From Lethocerus indicus (taxonomy: Eukaryota; Arthropoda; Insecta; Hemiptera; Belostomatidae): a stretch of DNA of 64,000 nt. The stretch lies in contig JACDQD010000008.1 of assembly GCA_019843655.1 (NCBI GenBank), forward strand, positions 10,016,442 to 10,080,441. The letters are read 5' to 3'. The notes beneath the pieces are model-generated. The model saw nothing but the letters and a program-made list of their open reading frames with translations, searched no databases and was not told the origin of the DNA. How positions within the stretch are numbered: the first letter of the stretch is position 1; the number at the start of each line of letters is the position of its first letter. Below, one piece after another: positions 45,013-55,687 of the stretch. The position numbers were made by a program, and so were the translations under genes.

Positions 45013-48000
45013 TTATTTATTTATTTATTTATATTTATACTAGCCTTATGATCTGTAATCCATTTAACATAATCCATTCGGATGTCAACAGTCTCTTGGA
45101 GTTCAGATAAATAAAATGTATCATATGCCACTTTGTATTCTGATGTCTTCATATAATTTAATTTGTTCAACCTTGATAATAATTCAAGAGAATTTATCAC
45201 TGTTGATTCACATCGACTCAGTTCCCAATTCTGCTAAAAATAAAATTGATAATAATAAATAATATAATCTCTAAATATTTACTAAGAATAATATATAAAA
45301 TACATTAATACTTACATTACTTGAGCTAGCTGATGCTTTTATTAAAAGTATTAATACATTTTTATAAATCCTAATCAATCGTTCAAAATAATCTGAATTC
45401 ATCATATAATACCAATTACCTAAAAAAATAAAAGATATAATTAACACCAATGAAAAAAACAATAATTATTGTGTATTAAAAATTAGACAACTATAAAACT
45501 TACTGACCTACAATTTTTGCAGCTTCAGTTTTTAAACATAGAAGTGCGGCTGCAAATGGCCCCTGAAGTGTTTTGTTGTTTTTTACATTGTCAAATTCGT
45601 GATAAAGTGGTAAGGTAACATAAATTCGTAAAGTTTCAACATCAGGAGGTGAGGGTGGTAACGACTGTATGATCCGTGTTATGCATTCACCTATCTGTAA
45701 AAACATATCAATTGTGAAAGATGTAGTGAATTCTTTTAGTGTTTTCATTGTTTCTTTGATTTATTATGAATAAGTTGATTGTCTGCAAAACTGACAACGA
45801 ACAAAACTAATTTTCTTAGGAACAAAATAGGTTCAGGTACAACATTTAGGAGTAATGTTTAATTAAAGACACATATGAGTGTCTCATCAATAAACTAATG
45901 TAAATATATCAGAACAAAGAAATTTAAATAGGGTACCATACCACATTCTTAATTGACTCATTCTGCGCCCTACTTATAATGGAAAAACATTTTTCAGCCA
46001 CGTCCATATCCAATCCATGATGCCTGGACGTACAACAATAATGTAAATCTTTTTTCAGCAGGAATGATGCATTGATGCAACACTGGGATGACAGAACTGT
46101 CTCGAGATATCTGCACAAAAAACAGTTTAAATATAATAAATAGACTTATCAGTGTCAACTAATAACTTATAAAAATTGGTTTTATATAATTAACAATTAC
46201 GTCATTAAGTCCTGGTCAACTGTGGAATCTATAGGCGTTGCTTCACATTCCAACATTCTCTCGAGAGTAACAGACCATATTTGAGTGTCTTGTGGTAGTA
46301 ACCTAAAATCATCTGAAGGTATGTTTTGCTGAAACAAAAATAATAGAAAAGAAAAATATTAACTAAAAAAATAACTAGTAGCAAATGTGCTACTAAATAC
46401 CAAATACTACTAATCTGCAAATCTCTCTATTATAAAACTTAAATAGATTCATAATATTTTAATAATGATTCTACTTTTCTTTCAACATTTTTTTATCTAT
46501 GTTAGAAGACCTTGAACTTGTATCACTTTCTACTGTATCTCAGTCACCAGACCAATTATTAGAACAATCCAAGTCATGTCACCACCTTGGCCTTGCCATT
46601 CACATAGACAACAGCTATTGTCAGTTTGATTGAAGACAGTTGGTTTACCAACATTTGACAATGCAAAATATATGGATAGATCTATTTCTAAAATATTGAT
46701 TAAAGGAATAAACGAAGGCAGAATTTCAACGAGAGATACCTGTTTGGGTGTCACAGTCACAAAACAATGGTCTCCGCCAGCAAAAAGCTTGTTAATATTA
46801 ACCATATCTCCCTCTAACCATGGCCCCATAACAACCTGAGGACTGCTGTAATTCACAACTTGTTTAGTTCCAAGTTGACCTGCCCCACCAAGACCAAATG
46901 CATATATCCTTCCTCTCGATGGTAAATAGGCCAAAGTGTGCCGCCTATATAACAAATGTTACAATACAATTTATTTTTATACAAAAATTTTTTCTCAATT
47001 TAGCTATCTTAAATTTTAAGAATTCACAATGTATTATAAAATAATTATGACCAAAATAACTAAAAGGCAAATCATTTGTGATTTTTCAATTCAATATTTT
47101 CAGATACAAAGGAATTAAATGTCACAAATAAAGAAGAATAATATTAGTAATTTTATGATTTTTAACACGTTCTCAATGTAAATTTGATTACAGCATTACC
47201 TTCCACAACAAATTTGAGTAACAGTGCTCCCCATGAGTTCTAAAATCTTCCTTGGCAACACCTCATTAGCCATAGATCCATGTCCTAATTGTCCATACAT
47301 TCCGGCACCACATGTAAGAACACCACCATCCTGAAGACAATAGTGACATTCAATTTTCATTTCATTAAGGTATATCTTAATATAAATGGAATAAAATAAA
47401 AATTATAAGCAACAGCTAATTTTGGTTGTTGTTTGATGTTAATGTAATAAATAATACAATTAGTCATTCAACAAAAAGACAGTTAATGTCTTTGTTAATG
47501 TTTTTTTTATTAAGAAAAAATTAAATATAATGTTCTTTCAACCTGATAGAATAATAGGATTCATTGAAGTAATTACCTGTGTAAGAAACACACTGAAATC
47601 TTCCCCACATGTGATATATTTCACCTTGATTGAGCGCAATGTTTTCAGTTGACAAGGATAAATGTGATCAGTCTGCGTGTTCAGCCCAAGCTGACCAAAT
47701 CTGTTTCTACCCCAACCATAAACAGCACCTACAAAATTCCATACTTGATGACTCCAGCTAAGATAAATAAAAAAACATATGAATTATTAATAGCCTAATA
47801 GAATAAAATTGAATCGGACTTGGTAAGCTGCAACTTAGCCAAACCAATTTTCCATTTGAAACAGACTAACCCGAGCCTGAGACAGCAAAACTGTGGCTTG
47901 CACCACACGAAACCAGTGAAATAGGAAGCCCAATTAGAGAAGAGACCAATGTAGGCTCTTGCACAAATTTCACTCTCAGTCCAAGGCCCAGCTGTCCATT

Positions 48001-50646
48001 CTCATTACAGCCCCAGGTATACAGATCCCCATCTGGAAATAAAAGTCCCGTACATTCTCTTGTATATACAATACAGTTATATTTACTTTTTACAGGTAAG
48101 ACAATTGAAATCCATTAGTCAATTCATAATTACATTATACTAAAAACATATTCATTAAAACACATCTGTATTTAATATTATATGGCACTAAAAGACAAAC
48201 AAAAAAGGTTTACTATCATTAAAAGATACTACAAGTAATGACATATATTAAGTGGTTTATAAACCACACTTCAAACTCCTTTTTTTTCTTATTATAAAGG
48301 CCTTAATAACTTTTGAAATATGAAATACAAAAATGATTACAACTTACAGTAACATACATGGAAAACGAGATACTTACTGTTGGTTAGTGCTAAAGAATGG
48401 GCATATCCACAGGCTATTTGAATTACAGAGACTGTGGCTAACTGCTTAACAATCTTGGGTTTGATCAAGTTCTCTCCTCCTGTGTTCACTCCTAGAACAG
48501 GAATTAAATCATAGATTGAAGATAAATTAAAAGTATGGACACAACAAAAATAAAATCTACATTGAGGAGTGTGTTAGTCATTATAATTTACTTACATTTA
48601 AATAGTAGTACATAAATACAATTCAAATTGTTAATTGAAAGAAAGTTAGGTCCACTGCTAAGATTTATATTGCTAATTTCAATTGACTGAGCATATCCAG
48701 GACTCAAATTAGAAAATGGTTTGGAAAAAATGATTAATATCAAGGCCTGAAATAATGAAAATCTTCACCTGATATTTTCTTCAATATATGAAAAATGGTT
48801 TCACAACATTAGATCTCTTCAGCTCCTTGATTCAAATATTCAAATCAACCAAAAATTTGATCGTTGGGTATTGAATATTTGAATGAACCAATGAATTCTC
48901 ATATATTTAAAACATTTATAAATATATTTATATATATAAAACAAGTACCCAACTGGCCATAGTTGTTAGCACCCCAAGTAAAGACCTGGCCCCATTCACT
49001 TAAAGCCATGGAGAAATTTTCACCACAAGTAACATTTTTAATCTTGTAGGCTTCCAATCCATCAACAAGCTCTGGAAATAACAGAGACTTTAAATAATTA
49101 TTAAAACAATAATTTAAAATAATCTATAAATACATATAAATGATCATTAATACACATGGATGAGCTAAATAAATATATTTAGAATATAAATAAATATTAT
49201 AACATTGCTTCTGATAAGGCTAATAAATAGAGTTCATTTATATTTCTTGATTGAAATTAATAAAAACTTCAATATTCCCCTTTAAATTTGTATTTCTTTC
49301 AGAGAACTGACTTCTCACAGAAGTTAATAATGAGGAAGAAATGACTAAGATAAGACCAGATAAAAATAAACTGGTTGGATAATTCACATCAAAAAGAAAA
49401 TATCCAAATTACTGACATTTAGAAATACATAATATTTAAATATAGACATAGATAGAAACATAGATATAGATATAGAAACATTATTTTGAACAACAAAATT
49501 TAAATTTTAAATAGAAACAAAATTTAAAACGCACGTAATTTTGTCCGAGGTTTAGCATGTCCCAATTGGCCGTGGTCATTGTTTCCACAGGAATACACTT
49601 CACCGCTTAATGTTACCACCAGGGTATGTATTTTACCGCAAGATACTGCAACAAGTTCATATAAAATTGTGATGACACAAACTCTAGGAAATATGCTTCA
49701 GAATAAATCTGAATCAATACAAATATAAAAATACTTTCAATATTGATTGTGCCTGCATCTTCATGGTACCGGCTTATACTTACACACAAACCAGTAGAAA
49801 AGAAGTTATTAAAAATGTATATTATATGTCAGAATAAATTTGATAATCCGATTTGATAGATAATTTGATTATCTAGTTCGTAAACAAATAATTTAATTAT
49901 ATAATAAAAATATAAATAATAATAATAGTAATTTAATAATCACTTCAAATAAAACTAATGAATCGGAAATATTTACAGTATTTTTAATTTGTGCATATAA
50001 TGTTTTACGTACATATTCTCAAAGAAAAGTACTAAATGTGGAACAATATCACGAGTATGACCTTGTTGATGGTGATAATGATTAGAGGAAGATAAAAATA
50101 AAGCTTCACATGATATCTAAACAAACAATATGCATACTCAAAGATAGCATAATATACAAAATTCATTTCTGAAATTAACAGCTGTGAGATACAAACAATT
50201 AGTCGATTATTAGTGTTTAATTAAAAGACTGAAAACATACAAATAATTTCTACAATATATGTCCTGACAAAATGTATGCAAATTTATATTCTTTGGAGTC
50301 CTTGCACTAATGTTAATAAGGGGGCAATGACATGAAATATTCAAAACACCCAGCCTACATGGGATAACAAACTTTGAATAATCACATAATACTTCACCCA
50401 AATAAAATGCATGCTAAGAAAACAACCAACCTTAAGCATAAAGGTACGGTGTGTTGAAATTTTGATAGACTACTCACTGGCTCTGATGGAGCTGGCATGC
50501 GTGAACTGGACCTCCCGAGGCGTGAGGACGTGGTCCTCTTCTATGCCGCCGAGGCCCAACTCACCGTTGGCCGTGTTCCCCCAACAGAACATGATTGATA
50601 TTCCAGCGTCCAATGCCACAATACCCTCGAAATCAGTTCCAGTCAT
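42144..50646 (-). CDS. HERC4: HERC4-type E3 ubiquitin ligase (RCC1-like and HECT domains), complete
   Basis: Twenty-one coding exons: 50478-50646, 49535-49645, 48949-49071, 48378-48491, 47871-48032, 47577-47728, 47200-47330, 46740-46944, 46201-46328, 45942-46110, 45508-45694, 45316-45419, 45045-45230, 44633-44719, 44299-44475, 43877-44054, 43338-43470, 43090-43239, 42780-42928, 42427-42617, 42144-42296. They sum to 3159 bases: 1052 residues plus stop, with every phase matching; human HERC4 is about the same length. Residues about 20-385 form seven RCC1 repeats; about 700-1052 form the HECT domain with Cys1020 in HTCFN, which accepts ubiquitin as a thioester. Likely a cytosolic E3 ligase. Met1 is the first ATG; Met19 ([16 protein letters not shown]) matches where human HERC4 starts and has a better context, so it may be the true start. 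Two introns need GC-AG splicing. The gene body is CpG-depleted. Confidence 0.95.
42742..42778. repeat. (TA)n microsatellite at a HERC4 donor
   Basis: A TA tract directly abuts the 5' splice site of exon 19 (intron starts GTATATATA), so the donor lies at the edge of the repeat. Confidence 0.9.
44633..46328 (-). CDS. HERC4: HERC4 exons 9-14: linker and pre-HECT helical region
   Basis: The linker starts [20 protein letters not shown] and includes [20 protein letters not shown] (the SS..C.NASFL motif conserved in HERC3/4), [40 protein letters not shown], a [14 protein letters not shown] helix, [20 protein letters not shown] and [20 protein letters not shown]. These match the order of the HERC4 region between propeller and HECT. 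Exon 13 begins at a tandem TAGCAG acceptor, so one Gln can be included or left out. The exon 13 donor is AAG|GCTAGT. Confidence 0.9.
44963..45033. repeat. (TA)n-(ATTT)n compound microsatellite
   Basis: TA units to about 45008 and then ATTT units, inside HERC4 intron 13, ending about 10 bases from the exon 13 donor. Confidence 0.9.
46329..46739 (-). other. HERC4 intron 8
   Basis: GT-AG intron. The exon 8 frame reads on through it to a stop at 46530. Joining exon 8 (TVTPKQ) directly to exon 9 (QNIPSDDFR) gives a linker like that in HERC4 relatives, so no extra exon is needed. Confidence 0.75.
46740..50646 (-). CDS. HERC4: HERC4 exons 1-8: RCC1-like propeller
   Basis: Each blade shows the RCC1 pattern of a glycine-rich G(Q/E)LG turn and a CG..H strand: [136 protein letters not shown] and [23 protein letters not shown], closing with AGGDHCFV. 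That is seven blades. RCC1-like domains are interaction platforms; the substrate of HERC4 cannot be inferred from sequence. Exon 8 stays open for about 70 codons into intron 8 (to 46530). Confidence 0.93.
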
Positions 50647-51650
50647 TACGACCTCACGAGTCCACCGCCTCTACTACTTACTATACCTGGACAAACATTA
50701 GAGCACCCTCGCGTTATAAATATTATCGAATTATGTAATTCGAACTTGTAGAACATTATAATTATATAACGGCCGTCGGTAACGATCAGCCGAAGTTGAA
50801 GGGCTTAAACTAGGACAGTCAATAGACTGGAAATGCAGGCGTGCAACGCGGTCCCGATTCCCGAATCGCGACGACGTTCATCACCGGCGGAAACAATTGC
50901 TAAATAGCGAAATTGGCCAAATGACAGGTGTGCGGTATAACCTGAAAAATAACGAGGCGAATAAACGCAGTACATCCAGGAGGTCCTAAGAATATCTTCG
51001 GTTATCCATTTGGATGGAGAGCACGGGTGATTTGGCGTGAATTAACTTCAAGTAGAGGAAACTCAACAAATTTTGAACCCTGTATTGCCAAACGAGTCGA
51101 ACGACAGACCAGACACAAAATTAAAAGTATTCATGTTTCCCAGCTGTTCTCTACCCAACTGCCATCTGAATTACGGCTCCAACCTCCCGCCTCCTTTTCA
51201 AACAGTACTTTTGAAGCTAGAGATTTGTATAAATCATTAACAGCAATTTAATATCGAAAGTTAGAAATAAGGAATAGTGAAATTTAAATAGATTCCATCT
51301 ATCATAAACTAAATACCCGTCTCGCGAATACGTTCATATATTTATATACACTAATTGCGCGTTTTCCCGCGTAAAGGTGGGGTTTCAAAGGCCAATAACG
51401 AATATTTACAATCACTTTTGTTAAGAACATGAATTTATCGTTCAAAAATGTTACGAGATCGTCTTTCACGGCACTCTTTACTACTTACTGCTCGTTTTAT
51501 TTCTTAGGTCTTTGACTTACTATAATTATTTATTTATTTACATTATGTAGAATTACTAATTATTTATACATTAAATCTTTTAAATTATTAAATCATTTCT
51601 ATTATTAGATTTAAATTATTAAATTTATTTTGTACTATGTGGTTATTTTT
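50647..51650 (-). promoter_or_regulatory. Probable HERC4 promoter and 5' UTR region
   Basis: CpG content recovers sharply at about 50.45 kb and stays normal to about 51.5 kb, then drops again. No TATA box is obvious. A TTTGTCCAG acceptor-like site lies at about 50687-50696 on the minus strand, so a spliced 5' UTR exon is possible. Boundaries are inferred from composition. Confidence 0.45.
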
Positions 51651-51693
51651 ATTTTGAAATATTTCATAGCTTATATTTTACATAACCTAACCA

Positions 51694-52295
51694 GGCCTAG
51701 GAGTGCAGACTGGGAATATGCCTTTTTTCTTATCTATTTATATTCATTAATAAATTCAGCCTTTCTATAGTTGGATAATTTCAATGGAAAATTATTTACT
51801 TCCCTCCCAATTTATATGTGGAACTTAATTTTACTTACCTGCAGTAAATAAACCTAAATGTTACTTCTTGCATAACAATATGTATGGATATTTATAGACA
51901 ATTTTTTTTTATTGAAGGGAAATGTACACCTTTTTAGTATGAAAATTAATCCTAGGAAAACTGTTAAAAAGCTTTTGGTTCTTCAAAATAATTTAGGATT
52001 TAGTAAAGTTTGACTGTGAAATATAATTATTTCTTATATCATTTTCTTAAAGAGGTTTTATTTGTAATAATGAGAAATTCTAATATTGTTTTCACTAATT
52101 ATAATTCATTATTTTAATATGGATTAAGCTTATTTAACACAAAAGGAATTAAAATTTTTAAATGAAACTTGATCCAATGAATATTTGTGATGATCATAAG
52201 GAAGAATCTCCTGTCCACCCATTGTATATATGGAAGTAAATACCTTTCCAGTTGATGGCTAAGCTAGTAGTACTACTGATTTAATTTTGAATAGT
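51694..52295. repeat. Diverged direct duplication, copy A
   Basis: Shares three long blocks in the same order with copy B (52296-53051): the TATTCATTAATAAATTCAGC / CTTTCTATAGTTGGATAAT block, the CATAACAATATGTATGGATA block, and the CTTGTCCACCCATTGTA / TAAATACCTTTCCA block. Identity looks about 80-90 percent by eye. Copy A has about 80 bases not in B (near 52080-52160). AT-rich and non-coding. Confidence 0.85.
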
Positions 52296-53051
52296 GGCCT
52301 GGAAGTGTAAGCAGGGAATAAGCTTTTTTTCTTAGCTATTTATATTCATTAATAAATTCAGCCTTTCTATAGTTGGATAATTGCAATTGAAAAGTATTTT
52401 CTTCCCTTCCACTTTATGTGTGTTTAATGTAATAGGAAAACATAAAACAAATAATTTCAGTTTGATAATATTGATTGTTTTGAATAATATTGAAATGAAA
52501 ATTGGAATTCAAATAACCTAATTAGTTATTTCAATCCATGTTCTTTAATTGCTGAACTAGCACAATTATCTACTAGGCTGTTATGTGTTTTATTACTAAT
52601 TTGATTTCACTAGTGCATTGCAGTTTTTTTAATGCATTTAATATTATATTTAATTTCACTAATTTTACTTACCTGAGGTAAATAAACTTAAATGCTACTT
52701 CCTGCATAACAATATGTATGGATATTTATAAACAATTTTTTTTAAAGTGAAATTTACACCTTTTTAATATGAAAATTTATCCTTAGAAAACTGTTGAAAA
52801 GCTATTGGTTCTTCAAAATTATTTAGGATTTAGTAAGGTTTGACTGTGAAATGTAAGTATTTCTTATATATTTTTCTTAAAGAGTTTTTATTTGTAATAA
52901 TGATAAATTAAATTTTTTGTTTTGATAATTAATGAAAAATTAGTGATGATGATAAGGGGGAACATCTTGTCCACCCATTGTACATATGTAAGCAAATACC
53001 TTTCCATTTGAGGGGTATGCTAGTAGTACTATTGAGTTAATTTTGAATAGG
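52296..53051. repeat. Diverged direct duplication, copy B
   Basis: Immediately follows copy A in the same orientation, making an old tandem duplication. It has about 235 bases not in A (about 52424-52660). Both copies keep a perfect minus-strand splice-donor sequence CAG|GTAAGT (edges at 51839 and 52673). Confidence 0.85.
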
Positions 53052-55519
53052 GGATTTTCAGTTCAGTTTATAGTAAGTGCCAAGTAATTAAAGTATATTA
53101 CATGAATCAGCATTACCAATTAACTATTATAGTAGAACATACAAAATTCTATTAACTCAAATGAATATTTTTAGAGTAATACTTTTACTGTCTCTTTGAA
53201 GAACAGGTTTTGATCCTATGTCCTCCAGAATTCTGGTTAGACATGTATATAATATTCTCTCTATTCATCTTTTCCTTTCAAACTAATCTCATCATGTTCA
53301 TTTCATCACTTTATTTCTGCAAGTTATATTAAAGAGAAGTTCTTGATGCAGACTGAATTAGAGTCTAGAGTTGAAGAGATACTTCTCTTTTATTCAATTT
53401 AAAATATTAATTTTTGGTTAGATAAAATGCCAGCATAATGTAGAGTGGGTAAACTATGATTTATTGCTATTTAGGAAATGACTTGATATTAATTCCAATT
53501 TAGGATAAATCAAAATAATTTCTCAAAACTAAAATATAAAAACATCCATGTTTAATTTTTTCATTAATTGGTCTATCCATAGAGGTATATGAAGGGTTTT
53601 AAAATAGGAAAGATAAACAATTTTTACATCAGCAAATGTGTTGATATTTATTTTGTGACAACTTACAGTAACTGAGCGTATAGTAAAATACAGATATATT
53701 ACCACCTGAATGATGGTCTGTAGCCGCTCCTGTGTTTTAACAACTTTAAACAGTAATATTATGTTTGTTTACAACCACTAAGTCTTAATTAATCTATTGT
53801 AGAATGTATAATTATATCTTATCTGATTCAATGACAAAATATAAATATATTTTGTGGTTATATTTACAACAATACTGTTCCAAAACTACTCTCTAAAATA
53901 AGGATCATTTCAATTTTAAGATTGACTAGTCTTATAAAAATATCTCCAAAAATATCTCCTAAATTTATATATATGTACAAAATAGAGTATTAATTTATTG
54001 AAAATTTATATAAATGCAATACATTTTTACATAGATAGTTTGCTTGAAATATGAAAATATATAATTTTGAATTGATTCTGTTCCCTGAGATGCTAAATTA
54101 ACATGTTTTTCATCCAATTTTAAAGTGTATTATCAGTTATTTCCTTTTAAAAAACTGATCCTTTAAAAGTTTCATCAAATAAAATGGTCATGCAAACTTT
54201 AAATTGAAAAAGCAAATTGCAATCTGATAAGCCAGTTTTTTTTTTATTTCAGATAACTATTGATGATAACAAAAGTGGTGGCTCCTTATTAAAGTCTAAG
54301 TGAAGGCAAACTATTCTCTAGCTCCAATGATCTTAAAGACTACTCTAACTCAATATGAGTCAATAAAAGATGCAAACTAACTGTGGCACTGATTTGTAAA
54401 TACATGAAAATCCACAACAGTGACACATTAGAAAGTTGATAAAATGAAAATATTTACTAAGAAAAGTGACAGTAAGAAAAGTAAAATTCAGTTAGTTGGA
54501 CAGTTCCAACCAATTAAAACTACCAGGACATGTTAGCATAATTACATATTAATATTTACATAATTATCACGATTTCATAACTTCTCAGTGCAAGATTTGA
54601 ATGGCACCACACATGGCTGTCAACCACTTGCTTTCATTTCTAAACAAACTGTGGGTCTGTACAAAGTAGATTTCTGACAACAGTTCTGACTTTGCCCAGG
54701 AACAGTACAGAAAAATAATTTGACACTTTCAAAGTTAACAAATCAGTCTCTTAAACATGATCTAATATTCTGCCTTTCTTTCATAAATAGAACTCTGTAG
54801 TGTTAAATCCAAACTTAATATAGATACACTTTGATAAAGATGGAAACATTAACAGCATTTCAATTTTCAGTACACAGAGTAAGTACAAATTGGCAAGTAT
54901 CACTAAATGTACACTGGAAAATACAACCAAATTTTACATTTTGTGTCACATTACAACAAAAAAATTACATTATAACAGCCACATTTGATTCTGCATTAGT
55001 GTATCACATCGAAAACTGCTCACACCTATTGCAAAATCGTCGATTGTAAAACTATTCATTCTTTGCAACAGAACTTTATCAGAAGAGTTCAAACCAGAAT
55101 TTTTATACATCCTTATAATAACATTATGTACAGGTGTTAAAGTTACCAACATAAATAATGTATAAATAATATGTTCAGTGCATGAATATATATTTTATAC
55201 AGTAGTAGTGTTTGACCACAATTTTAGGAATGACGAGACAAAGTAATAAAAGTTTCTTCAGAAATAAGGAACTATTTATATAATTAAGAAGAGGTTACAT
55301 GCTGTGTAAATATTGGTTTCTGCTGTTGTATTCATTTATCGGTTTTTATCTTGTCCAATTTGATTTCTCTGGACAAGGAAAACCCAAAATGGCGTTGATA
55401 CCACATAAGCGTATTAACAGTAACTTTGTTACTCTGTCCTTAAAATTTTATACACCTTAGACAACCGTTTGATACATCTGAAACCCAAGTCCTAGAGAGT
55501 AGGGCAATTCTAGGAGGGT
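53052..55519. other. AT-rich intergenic region, probably including 3' UTR of the 188-residue gene
   Basis: CpG-poor, with no exon seen. The minus-strand gene ending at 55520 must have its poly(A) site here, but several AATAAA-type words exist and none is decisive. Confidence 0.45.
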
Positions 55520-55687
55520 TCAGTATACATAGATTTGTTTAAGCTGCTCTCTCAGCTCTGCTGGAATCGTGTAAACTTCTTGTTGAGGCTTCTTCTTGAC
55601 TAGCCTCTTCCACTTGCCTCTCAAATTCTTTCGGAAACCCTTGCACTCACTAACTTCTTCGCAAGGCAACGTGTGCACTAAGTTTGT
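55520..55687 (-). CDS. Exon 2 of the 188-residue protein gene
   Basis: 55 codons plus TGA after a strong pyrimidine tract and TTTGCAG. It encodes the basic block and the C terminus QIYVY, which looks constrained. The phase fits exon 1. Confidence 0.78.
   Translation of the reverse strand, partial: TNLVHTLPCEEVSECKGFRKNLRGKWKRLVKKKPQQEVYTIPAELREQLKQIYVY

Noticed and set aside
47871..47880. A third GC donor (CAG|GCTCGG) for HERC4 exon 5
   Set aside because: A normal GT donor four bases on (CTCGG|GTTAGT) gives the right phase and reads [15 protein letters not shown].
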